32,329 nt of DNA from contig SKIW01000090.1 in NCBI GenBank assembly GCA_007116245.1, positions 1 to 32,329 of the forward strand, written 5' to 3'. This document shows, piece by piece, positions 25,442-32,329 of the stretch. Both the position numbers and the translations under genes were made by a program. The notes under the pieces were generated by a model. It worked only from the letters and a program-made list of their open reading frames with translations. It had not been told where the DNA came from and did no database searches. Source of the stretch: Candidatus Izemoplasma sp. Lineage in GTDB: Bacteria; Bacillota_I; Bacilli_A; Izemoplasmatales; Izemoplasmataceae. The first letter of the stretch is position 1; each line of letters opens with the position of its first letter.

Positions 25442-26503
25442 ATGAAAGATCGTTTAGATAAAATCGTCGAGCGATATGAAGAGATTACAAAGTTGTTAAG
25501 TGATCCTAATATCGTTAACGACATAAAGCGTTTAACCGCTTTAAGTAAAGAACAAAGTAATTTAGAAAAAACCGTCACAACATACAAGGAATACCTCGAT
25601 ACAGAACAAACGATTAAAGATTTAAAACAACTGACTAAAGATGAAGATGAAGAAATACGTGAGATGGCAGCAGCAGAGTTAGAAGAAAACAAAGAAAATC
25701 TTGGTCATCTCGAAGAAAAACTAAAAGTATTGCTTATTCCAAAAGATCCTAATGATGATAAGAACGTTATTATCGAAATTCGTGGTGCAGCCGGTGGTGA
25801 TGAAGCCAATATTTTCGCCAGCGATCTTTACAGAATGTATATTAAATATGCTGAAACCAAAAACTGGAAAGTTGAACTGGTTAATACGGTTGATAACGAA
25901 GCCGGCGGTTTCAGTCAAGTTGAGTTTACCGTTTCAGGAGACAATGTTTATTCTTTACTAAAATACGAATCTGGAGCACATCGAGTTCAACGTGTTCCTC
26001 AAACTGAATCGCAAGGCAGAATTCATACTTCTACCGCGACTGTACTCGTCTTGCCTGAGGCTGAAGACGTTGATGTAGAGATGAATATGGCTGATTTACG
26101 TATTGACACCTACCGTTCTAGTGGATCTGGGGGTCAAAGTGTTAATACGACAGACTCAGCCGTGCGTGTCACACATTTACCTACTGGTATAATCGTTACT
26201 TGCCAAGATGGGAAAAGCCAACACGAGAATAAAGCAACAGCCCTAAAAGTCATGCGTGCAAGATTACACGATAGAGTTCTTCAAGAAAGAATGGAAAAAG
26301 AAGGTGAAGAGCGTCGTAGTAAACTCGGTACTGGAGACCGCAGTGAAAAGATTCGTACCTATAACTATCCACAAAATCGTATCACAGATCACCGTATTGG
26401 TTATACCATCCAACAATTAGATCGTGTCATGGAAGGTAAATTAGAACCTGTAATCGATGCGCTTGTCGCTGAAGAGTTGAAGCGCAAACTGTCTGGTGAG
26501 TAA
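25442..26503 (+). CDS. prfA: Peptide chain release factor 1
   Basis: RF1 recognises UAA and UAG stop codons and triggers peptide release. The 353-residue product has the RF1 PxT recognition tripeptide as PQT (186-188, in [18 protein letters not shown]) and the catalytic GGQ (230-232) in [16 protein letters not shown]. There is no in-frame programmed frameshift as in RF2 genes. The SD GGAGTG lies 5 bases before the ATG. It is followed by prmC, which methylates the GGQ glutamine. Length is normal. Confidence 0.98.
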   Translation: MKDRLDKIVERYEEITKLLSDPNIVNDIKRLTALSKEQSNLEKTVTTYKEYLDTEQTIKDLKQLTKDEDEEIREMAAAELEENKENLGHLEEKLKVLLIPKDPNDDKNVIIEIRGAAGGDEANIFASDLYRMYIKYAETKNWKVELVNTVDNEAGGFSQVEFTVSGDNVYSLLKYESGAHRVQRVPQTESQGRIHTSTATVLVLPEAEDVDVEMNMADLRIDTYRSSGSGGQSVNTTDSAVRVTHLPTGIIVTCQDGKSQHENKATALKVMRARLHDRVLQERMEKEGEERRSKLGTGDRSEKIRTYNYPQNRITDHRIGYTIQQLDRVMEGKLEPVIDALVAEELKRKLSGE

Positions 26504-26519
26504 TCAAAGGAGAATGGCT

Positions 26520-27368
26520 ATGCCAACGTATCAAGAAGCTTTAAAAATTAATGAACAATACGCCCTTGATAATGATAAAGAACCAAGTGCTGTTAAAATA
26601 CTATTGTTGCATTTTTCGAAACTTAGTAGTTCACAACTTATCGAAAAATTCACTGAAGAAATGGACCATAACACGTACCAACACTTTTTAAAAGCAGTAG
26701 ATCAGTACATTATTAAGAATCGCCCAATACAGCATATTACTGAGACTGAGCATTTTTATGGTTATCAGTTTTATGTTAATCATCAAGTGCTTATCCCACG
26801 GTTTGAAACAGAAGAACTCGTTGGCTATGCCTTAGATTTTAAAAAAACGTATTTTGGTGATAACCCAATCTCTTTAATTGACTTAGGGACGGGTTCTGGA
26901 TGTTTAGCAATTACCCTTAATTTAGAAGATCCCTCGATTAAATCAGAGGGCACAGATATAAGTGAAGAAGCCGTAAAAATTGCTAAGCAAAACGCTAAGA
27001 AATTAAATGCCAACGTAACCTTTTATCAAGGTGATTTATATAAACCAATAAATGGTAAAAAGTACGATATGTTAATTTCAAACCCCCCGTATATTCCCAA
27101 TAATGAAGAGGTTGAGCCTATTATTAAGGATTATGAACCTCACATCGCATTATTTGGCGGGGAAGATGGTCTCGATTATTATCGTGCAATTTTAAAAGAT
27201 GCTGAAAACTATCTTAATGATAAATATATAATCGCTTTTGAGCATGCCTACGATAAAGCAAAGGCAATAAAAAAACTTTGCAAGAAATACTTAAAAGATA
27301 TTCGTATCATACAAAAGAAAGACATGCAAGGTCATGACCGTATGACATTTATTTTTAAAGAGGAATAA
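26520..27368 (+). CDS. prmC: Release factor glutamine N5-methyltransferase PrmC
   Basis: PrmC uses S-adenosylmethionine to methylate the Gln of the GGQ motif in release factors. The 282-residue product has a helical N-terminal substrate domain, then the SAM motif DLGTGSGCLAI (121-131), an acidic site at GTDISEEA, and the catalytic NPPY (188-191). I use the ATG at 26520, 7 bases after AAAGGAG. The ATG at 26514 is too close to that SD, and a GTG start at 26496 would overlap prfA. The prfA-prmC pairing is standard. Confidence 0.96.
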   Translation: MPTYQEALKINEQYALDNDKEPSAVKILLLHFSKLSSSQLIEKFTEEMDHNTYQHFLKAVDQYIIKNRPIQHITETEHFYGYQFYVNHQVLIPRFETEELVGYALDFKKTYFGDNPISLIDLGTGSGCLAITLNLEDPSIKSEGTDISEEAVKIAKQNAKKLNANVTFYQGDLYKPINGKKYDMLISNPPYIPNNEEVEPIIKDYEPHIALFGGEDGLDYYRAILKDAENYLNDKYIIAFEHAYDKAKAIKKLCKKYLKDIRIIQKKDMQGHDRMTFIFKEE

Positions 27369-27375
27369 AAAAATT

Positions 27376-27393
27376 ATATATATCTATATATAT
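27376..27393. repeat. Pure AT palindrome after prmC
   Basis: TATATATA (27376-27383) and TATATATA (27386-27393) flank TC just after the prmC stop and before the terminator. It may add to the terminator or be an easily melted site. Confidence 0.6.
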
Positions 27394-27394
27394 A

Positions 27395-27426
27395 AAAAGC
27401 GTGTCTGCTTGACACCTTTTTATTTT
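27395..27426 (+). terminator. Probable terminator of prfA-prmC
   Basis: A hairpin with apical stem GTGTC / GACAC and loop TGCTT is extended by AAAA/TTTT pairs across one C-C mismatch and a G-T wobble. It is followed by TTTTTATTTT. Its right arm also contains the -35 of the topA promoter. Confidence 0.75.
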
Positions 27427-27438
27427 GTATGGCATAAT
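27410..27438 (+). promoter_or_regulatory. topA promoter
   Basis: TTGACA (27410-27415), a 17-bp spacer and CATAAT (27433-27438) with TG at 27430-27431. The -35 lies in the preceding terminator stem. Confidence 0.85.
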
Positions 27439-27460
27439 AACACAAGTTAGGAGGTAATCC

Positions 27461-29524
27461 ATGAAAAGACTCGTTATAGTAGAATCACCAAGTAAGTCAA
27501 AAACAATCAAGCAATACCTCGGTAATGATTATGAAGTATTATCCTCAAAAGGCCATATCCGTGATCTATCAATCTCGAATGTTGGAGGTCTAGGACTGGA
27601 TATCGAGAATAATTTTACACCTAAATATGACATTATTAAAGATAAAGAAAAAACCGTAAGAGACTTGAATAAAGCAGCTAAAAAGGTTGATGAAATCTAT
27701 CTAGCTACTGACCCGGATCGTGAAGGTGAAGCCATAAGCTGGCATTTACAAGAGGTTTTAACAACGAAAGATAAGCCGATCAAACGCGTGATTTTTAACG
27801 AAGTTACAAAAAGCGCAGTGACTGAGGCTTTTCAGCAACCGCGTGATATCGATTTAGCGTTAGTATCAAGTCAAGAAACGCGTCGTATTTTAGATAGGAT
27901 TATCGGGTTTAAACTCAGCAAGCTACTTCAAAATAAAATAAAATCAAAATCCGCGGGTAGAGTGCAAAGTGCAGCGTTAAAAATTCTCGTTGAACGCGAA
28001 AAAGAAATCGATGCGTTTACACCAGAAGAGTATTGGAGAGTTAAAGCGATTTTCGAGCAATTTGAAGCAGAACTGGCCCGCGTTGATAAACGAAAAGCGA
28101 AGCTTACAAACGAAGCAGAGACAACTAAATTAATCGCTACGTTAGGTAAAACTTTTACGATTGATCAAGTAAGATCACGAGAACGTAAGCGCGCAGCAAA
28201 ACCACCATTCACAACATCTTCACTACAACAAGAAGCATCGAATAAGCTAAATTTCACAGCACAAAAAACAATGTTAATCGCACAGCGCCTCTACGAGGGA
28301 ATCGAGTTAGCCTCTGAAACAGTAGGGTTAATCACTTATATGAGAACGGATTCTAATCGCTTGAGTGATACATTTGTTTATCCTGCTAAAAGTTATATTG
28401 AAGAAACATATGGTAAAGAATATGTTGGTACAAAGTCACGCCATAAACATAAAAAGAATATTCAGGATGCGCATGAAGCGATTCGACCCACAGCAATTAA
28501 GTATCATCCAGATAAGATAAAAACGTATTTATCAAGAGATGAGTTAAGACTTTACACATTGATTTATCAACGTGCAGTGGCATCTTTAATGCGCTCAGCG
28601 CGTATTAATACCACGACTATCTTTTTGAACAACGCAAATACCGTCTTCAAAGCACGCGCACAAGAACTCACATTTGACGGTTATTTAAAAGTGTATGGAA
28701 AATACGAAAGCCTTGAACTTAAACAACTACCAGAGCTAAAAGAAGGAAATACGCTAGAAGCAAAATCATTTAATCCTTCTCAACACTTTACTCAACCACC
28801 GGCACGCTTTACAGAAGCAACACTCATTAAGGAGATGGAAGAACTCGGTATTGGGAGACCTAGTACGTATTCGCAAACCATATCTACCCTTAAAAACCGT
28901 AAATACGTCACTATAGAAGAAAAGAAATTCATGCCTACGGATCAAGGAAAACTCACTATCGAGAAACTAGATGGATTCTTTAGCCAGATTATTAACGTCG
29001 ATTACACCGCTAAAATGGAAAATATACTCGATGATATCGCACAAAATAAAGAAGAACAAACGGTTATAATTTCAAACTTCTATCACACGTTTATTCCATT
29101 AGTTGACAAAGCGAATCGTGAGATGGAAAAAACAGCACCGAAAACAACGGGCGAAACATGTCCGAAATGTGGTAAAGAAATGGTTTACCGTGAATCAAGG
29201 TACGGAACATTCGAAGCATGCAGTGGGTATCCGGATTGTAAATACATTAAACCGAATGGCGATAAACCAGAACCGCCTAAAAGCACAAACCTAAAATGCC
29301 CTAAATGTCAAAAAGGAACCATTGTAGAACGCGTTGCTAAAAGAGGAAAAAGCAAAGGCAATAGTTTCTACGCGTGTGATAATTTCCCTAAATGCAAGCA
29401 TATATTATCTGGGAAACCAACGCATGAACACTGTCCTAAATGCAACAACTTAATGGTAGAAACAGAAGATGGAACGATTCGTTGTGATGACCAAAAAACC
29501 TGTGGCTTTGTGCAAAAACCATAA
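27461..29524 (+). CDS. topA: DNA topoisomerase I
   Basis: A type IA topoisomerase that relaxes negative supercoils. The 687-residue product has a TOPRIM domain with VIVESPSKSKTI (E8) and ATDPDREGEA (D84, D86, E88), and the active-site Tyr293 in GLITYMRTDSNR. The C-terminal part holds three zinc-ribbon motifs: CPKCGKEM with CSGYPDC, CPKCQKG with CDNFPKC, and CPKCNN with a final Cys pair of different spacing. The SD TAGGAGG lies 7 bases before the ATG. The usual neighbour dprA is absent. No convincing terminator follows; only a weak AGTTTAA/TTAAACT repeat (29542-29588) is seen. Confidence 0.98.
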   Translation: MKRLVIVESPSKSKTIKQYLGNDYEVLSSKGHIRDLSISNVGGLGLDIENNFTPKYDIIKDKEKTVRDLNKAAKKVDEIYLATDPDREGEAISWHLQEVLTTKDKPIKRVIFNEVTKSAVTEAFQQPRDIDLALVSSQETRRILDRIIGFKLSKLLQNKIKSKSAGRVQSAALKILVEREKEIDAFTPEEYWRVKAIFEQFEAELARVDKRKAKLTNEAETTKLIATLGKTFTIDQVRSRERKRAAKPPFTTSSLQQEASNKLNFTAQKTMLIAQRLYEGIELASETVGLITYMRTDSNRLSDTFVYPAKSYIEETYGKEYVGTKSRHKHKKNIQDAHEAIRPTAIKYHPDKIKTYLSRDELRLYTLIYQRAVASLMRSARINTTTIFLNNANTVFKARAQELTFDGYLKVYGKYESLELKQLPELKEGNTLEAKSFNPSQHFTQPPARFTEATLIKEMEELGIGRPSTYSQTISTLKNRKYVTIEEKKFMPTDQGKLTIEKLDGFFSQIINVDYTAKMENILDDIAQNKEEQTVIISNFYHTFIPLVDKANREMEKTAPKTTGETCPKCGKEMVYRESRYGTFEACSGYPDCKYIKPNGDKPEPPKSTNLKCPKCQKGTIVERVAKRGKSKGNSFYACDNFPKCKHILSGKPTHEHCPKCNNLMVETEDGTIRCDDQKTCGFVQKP

Positions 29525-29623
29525 GTGGTCAATCCCTTTAGAGTTTAAATAGTACCTTATTATCGTGATATTGTAGCTTACTTAAACTTTAGTGAAACAA
29601 AGAAATAATTGAGCTTCAAAACA

Positions 29624-29652
29624 TTGACACAAAAAAATGATTGTGGTATTAT
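29624..29652 (+). promoter_or_regulatory. Strong promoter of the putative small RNA gene
   Basis: TTGACA (29624-29629), a 17-bp spacer and TATTAT (29647-29652), with TG at 29644-29645. Predicted start is near 29659, the first base of a GC-rich 5' hairpin. No protein-coding frame with an SD follows within the next 150 bases. Confidence 0.88.
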
Positions 29653-29658
29653 TAAGGT

Positions 29659-29760
29659 GCGACTGAGAAGTCGCGACTTATCCCTTACATAGCATGGTGA
29701 ATAATTTTTTATTCACACATCCCCTTCCTTAATCCGCCGAGAGGCGGATTTTCCCTTTTT
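29659..29760 (+). ncRNA. Putative ~100-nt small RNA with C-rich single strands
   Basis: The stretch between topA and ftsY holds a complete transcription unit without a coding frame. The predicted RNA starts with hairpin GCGACT / AGTCGC, loop GAGA (29659-29674). A single strand with TCCCTT (29681-29686) follows. The second hairpin is GTGAATAA / TTATTCAC, loop TTTT (29697-29716). Then comes the single strand ATCCCCTTCCTT (29719-29730) and terminator hairpin AATCCGCC / GGCGGATT, loop GAGA (29731-29750), with TTTTCCCTTTTT. The exposed CCCCTTCCTT is complementary to SD-like sequence, as in RsaE/RoxS-type regulators. It lacks the GGAA-tetraloop core of SRP RNA, although it lies next to ftsY-ylxM-ffh. 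Family unknown to me. Confidence 0.75.
29731..29760 (+). terminator. Terminator of the putative small RNA
   Basis: An 8-bp stem, AATCCGCC / GGCGGATT with GAGA loop, followed by TTTCCCTTTTT-type tail. The T run is interrupted by CCC, so termination may be spread or incomplete. Confidence 0.85.
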
Positions 29761-29793
29761 ATAGGAATATCCTTTTTAAAGCACGCGTTTTTA

Positions 29794-29802
29794 TGGTATA
29801 AT
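29794..29802 (+). promoter_or_regulatory. Extended -10 promoter of ftsY-ylxM-ffh
   Basis: TGGTATAAT with a weak TTTAAA (29775-29780) at 16-bp spacing. It lies downstream of the small RNA terminator and gives the SRP operon its own start. Confidence 0.68.
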
Positions 29803-29834
29803 GGCCTGTGATAAAATGAAAGAATGGTGTAATT

Positions 29835-30800
29835 ATGGGATTCATTAAAGAGTTATTTCAATCAAAAAAACGTAAAGAAAAAGCACAAAAATATAATATT
29901 GGTATGAAAAAAACACGCCAGAGCGTGTTTAATCAGCTTGATGAATTATTACAAAAAAACGTTAAAATTACAGACGAATTATTTGAAGATATTGAAGAAA
30001 TATTTATTATGGCGGATATTGGTGTTAATACCGTTATTTCCATGGTGAATCATTTACGAGAGAATGTCGAAGTTAATAATGTAAAAAATGCGGAAGACTT
30101 AAAAGAGATGATTGTCGAAGAAATGTTTAAACGTTATGTTAAAGAAGATATCGTCGATACGAACCTTGACACTGAGCATAATCTTGCTGTCTTATTGTTT
30201 GTCGGTGTAAACGGAGTAGGTAAAACAACTACAATCGGAAAAGTCGCACATCTTTTAAAACAAAAAAATAAACGAGTTATGATGGTTGCGGGGGACACTT
30301 TTCGTGCTGGTGCAATCAATCAATTACGTATTTGGAGCGAACGGGTTGGGTGTGACTTTTATGAAAAAGCACCAGGTTCTGATCCATCTAGTGTAATGTT
30401 TGAAGCAATACAATATGCTAAAAAAAATAATATTGATGTCTTGCTTTGTGATACCGCAGGACGATTGCAAAATAAGAAGAATTTAATGAATGAGTTATCA
30501 AAAATACATCGTGTTATTGGTCGTGAGATAGAAGACGCACCACATGAGACACTGTTAGTCATCGATGCTACAACAGGTCAAAACGGTTTGAGTCAAGCAA
30601 AGATTTTCAATGAAGTCACAACACTAACCGGCGTGATTTTAACTAAACTTGATGGCACCGCTAAAGGTGGTATTGCTCTTGCGGTAAAAGATACACTTAA
30701 TATACCGATAAAAATGATTGGTTTAGGGGAAAAACTAGAAGACCTTGAGTATTTTGATATCGAGGAATATATTTACGGATTATTTGCGGATATCGTCTAA
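29835..30800 (+). CDS. ftsY: Signal recognition particle receptor FtsY
   Basis: FtsY is the membrane-associated GTPase that docks SRP-ribosome complexes. The 321-residue product is mostly the NG domain. A short basic N-terminus (KKRKEKAQK) replaces the long acidic A domain of E. coli. G1 is GVNGVGKTTT (124-133), then GDTFRAGAINQL, DTAGR (206-210), TKLDGTAKGG and the closing GLGEKLEDLEYFD. The SD is a weak GGTGTA four bases from the ATG. The stop overlaps the ylxM start (TAATG). Together with ylxM and ffh it forms the classic SRP operon. Confidence 0.98.
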   Translation: MGFIKELFQSKKRKEKAQKYNIGMKKTRQSVFNQLDELLQKNVKITDELFEDIEEIFIMADIGVNTVISMVNHLRENVEVNNVKNAEDLKEMIVEEMFKRYVKEDIVDTNLDTEHNLAVLLFVGVNGVGKTTTIGKVAHLLKQKNKRVMMVAGDTFRAGAINQLRIWSERVGCDFYEKAPGSDPSSVMFEAIQYAKKNNIDVLLCDTAGRLQNKKNLMNELSKIHRVIGREIEDAPHETLLVIDATTGQNGLSQAKIFNEVTTLTGVILTKLDGTAKGGIALAVKDTLNIPIKMIGLGEKLEDLEYFDIEEYIYGLFADIV

Positions 30801-31135
30801 TGGAAACTTTAGAACGCCATCACGAAATCGTTGAGTTATATGAAAGATATTATCCCCTTTTAACCATAAAACAGCAGAATGTTTTAGAGTACTACTATAT
30901 TGATAACTATTCGTTAAGTGAAATTTCTGAACTCAATCATATCTCGCGTAATGCAGTGCATGATTTGATTAAACGCACAGTAAGTAAACTATATGATTAT
31001 GAACGAAAGCTTAAGTTAAACCAAAAAAGAAATGCGCGATTAAAACTAATCGATGCATTACAAAACGCATCAACAGATGCGGAGATTAAGCAATTATTAG
31101 ATGAACTAGAGAAGGTGGAAACAGATGGCATTTGA
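30800..31135 (+). CDS. ylxM: YlxM (UPF0122), SRP-associated HTH protein
   Basis: A 111-residue protein with a sigma-70 region 4-like helix-turn-helix: LTIKQQNVLEYYYIDNYSLS, then EISELNHISRNAVHDLIKRT. A long charged C-terminal helix (KLKLNQKRNARLKL onward) follows. In Gram-positive bacteria YlxM associates with SRP and modulates Ffh/FtsY GTPase activity. It overlaps ftsY by 1 base and ffh by 11 bases, so the three are tightly coupled. The product ends with a TGA stop, evidence for the standard stop code. Confidence 0.95.
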   Translation: METLERHHEIVELYERYYPLLTIKQQNVLEYYYIDNYSLSEISELNHISRNAVHDLIKRTVSKLYDYERKLKLNQKRNARLKLIDALQNASTDAEIKQLLDELEKVETDGI

Positions 31136-32329
31136 TCAACTATCCGATCGCTTGCAAATGGCGCTACGCCGAATGACAGGTAAAGCACGATTAACCGATA
31201 ATGATATTGAGGAAATGATGCGTGAAATACGCTTGAGTTTACTTGAAGCAGATGTCAACTTTAAGGTTGTTAAAACATTTACTCAAGAAATTAAAGAGAA
31301 GGCGCTAAACGAAAAAATCTTGAAGGGACTAAACCCTTCACAACAAGTCGTTAAAATAGTACACGAGGCTTTAAAGGATTTACTTGGGGGAGAAACCAGT
31401 GTTTTCACTTTAAAGTCACAAGGAACGACGACATTAATGCTAACGGGGTTACAAGGTTCAGGTAAAACCACAACCGCAGGAAAACTCGCGAATTTTGTAC
31501 GTAAACACCATAAAGTTAAACCGTTACTCGTCGCGCTTGATATTTACCGTCCTGCTGCGGTTGAACAATTAAAAACCATTGGTCAACAACTTGATATCGA
31601 AGTTTTTGAAAAAGGAATTAACGTAAAACCACTCGAGATTGCAAAAGAAGCACTGCAGTTCGCTTCAGAGAACAATTATAATTTCATTGTTTTTGATACC
31701 GCCGGAAGACTCCATATCGATCATGAGATGATGGATGAAATTCAAGAACTAAAAAACGGTATTAAACCCGATGAAATCTTTTTAGTACTCGATGCAATGA
31801 CAGGTCAAGACGCTGTAAGCGTTGCAGATCACTTCCATACATCTTTAGGCATTACCGGAAGTATAATCACTAAACTTGATGGTGATACTAGAGGTGGTGC
31901 AGCGCTATCGTTAAGAAAAGTCACTGATGTCCCTATTAAATTTATGGGTTTAGGTGAAAAACTCGATGATTTTGATGTTTTCCATCCTGAGCGAATGGCT
32001 AGCCGAATCCTCGGTATGGGTGATATGCTCACGCTTATCGATAAAGTTACTGAGAATGTCGATGAAGATGACATGATGAACTTAATGGAAAAAATGATGT
32101 CAGGAAAATACAACTACAATGATTTCTTAAAACAGCTAAAGATGATAAAGCGTATGGGCTCTTTAGGGGGACTAATGAAACTCATTCCTGGGGTTAATAA
32201 AATGATGAAAAACGCCGATATAGATGAAAAGCAACTTGTCTATATTGAAGCATTAATCGGCTCAATGACGCATTCTGAACGGAAAAACCCTGATTTAATA
32301 AGACGCAGTAGTAGTCGCCGTAGAAGAAT
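31125..32329 (+). CDS. ffh: Signal recognition particle protein Ffh (3'-truncated by window edge)
   Basis: Ffh is the SRP54 GTPase that binds signal sequences and SRP RNA. The frame is open to the window end: 401 codons, so only the C-terminal tail is missing. The N domain is followed by G1 GLQGSGKTTT (108-117), the DIYRPAAVEQL segment, DTAGRLHID and TKLDGDTRGG. The M domain is Met-rich (DDMMNLMEKMMSG, KRMGSLGGLMKLIPG), with the RNA-binding stretch near SERKNPDLIRRSSSRRRR at the edge. The ATG at 31125 has GAAGGTGG upstream and overlaps the ylxM end by 11 bases. Confidence 0.98.
   Translation, partial: MAFDQLSDRLQMALRRMTGKARLTDNDIEEMMREIRLSLLEADVNFKVVKTFTQEIKEKALNEKILKGLNPSQQVVKIVHEALKDLLGGETSVFTLKSQGTTTLMLTGLQGSGKTTTAGKLANFVRKHHKVKPLLVALDIYRPAAVEQLKTIGQQLDIEVFEKGINVKPLEIAKEALQFASENNYNFIVFDTAGRLHIDHEMMDEIQELKNGIKPDEIFLVLDAMTGQDAVSVADHFHTSLGITGSIITKLDGDTRGGAALSLRKVTDVPIKFMGLGEKLDDFDVFHPERMASRILGMGDMLTLIDKVTENVDEDDMMNLMEKMMSGKYNYNDFLKQLKMIKRMGSLGGLMKLIPGVNKMMKNADIDEKQLVYIEALIGSMTHSERKNPDLIRRSSSRRRR

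Noticed and set aside
26496-26519. GTG (26496) or ATG (26514) start for prmC
   Set aside because: The GTG lies within prfA and before the SD; the ATG at 26514 is one base from AAAGGAG. The ATG at 26520 has normal spacing and starts like PrmC.
29694-29732. A 12-codon leader peptide starting at the ATG at 29694
   Set aside because: There is no SD before it, the frame coincides with hairpin 2 and the C-rich strand, and no regulatory codon run is visible.
29659-29760. Signal recognition particle (4.5S/scRNA) RNA gene, suggested by the neighbouring ftsY-ylxM-ffh
   Set aside because: The conserved SRP core with the GGAA tetraloop and flanking GGTCAGG / AGCAG elements is absent, and the hairpin layout is different.

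Overview
The window is a 32.3 kb stretch of chromosome from a low-GC, Bacillota-type bacterium. Gene content, Shine-Dalgarno (SD) signals and gene neighbourhoods look like Bacillus relatives or free-living Mollicutes (Acholeplasma or Izemoplasma-like); this placement is inference. TGA is used as a stop codon (for example at the ends of ylxM and of the alpha/beta hydrolase gene), so the Mycoplasma UGA=Trp code does not apply. Almost everything is housekeeping. I see no insertion sequence, phage gene, CRISPR array, tRNA or rRNA.

Layout. Positions 1-9321 hold the 3' part of rpoC, then a strong promoter and the str operon rpsL-rpsG-fusA, then tuf and an EF-G paralogue. Positions 9335-13166 hold tatD, a HtrA-like lipoprotein protease, ychF and a small membrane protein. 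Positions 13177-16885 hold cinA, an alpha/beta hydrolase, and an arsR / ArsP-type permease / small thioredoxin cassette. Positions 16916-18013 hold rpsF-ssb-rpsR. Next come a DUF438-hemerythrin-PAS protein and, convergent with it, the only minus-strand gene, a YhhQ-type queuosine-precursor transporter. Positions 20059-23922 hold gdpP fused in frame to rplI, then dnaB. Positions 23954-27368 hold a MATE transporter, prfA and prmC. Positions 27410-29524 hold topA, followed by a probable small RNA gene. The window ends in ftsY-ylxM-ffh, with ffh cut by the edge.

How the genes work together. Most of the region serves translation and its quality control: RNA polymerase, ribosomal proteins, elongation factors, release factor and its methyltransferase, and the SRP targeting GTPases. 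DNA replication and topology are represented by ssb, dnaB and topA. Smaller modules handle cyclic-di-AMP turnover (gdpP), tRNA modification precursor uptake (yhhQ), metalloid or thiol stress (arsR cassette) and envelope proteolysis (the HtrA-like lipoprotein).

Most notable observations: (1) a preQ1-I-like riboswitch that abuts the SD of the queuosine-precursor transporter; (2) an in-frame GdpP-L9 fusion that keeps a good internal SD and start for free L9; (3) an unannotated gene for a ~100 nt structured RNA with C-rich, anti-SD-like single strands between topA and ftsY; (4) a near-perfect palindromic operator over the arsR promoter; (5) a HtrA-like lipoprotein with tandem helical repeats before the protease domain; (6) an EF-G paralogue whose catalytic switch-II histidine is serine.
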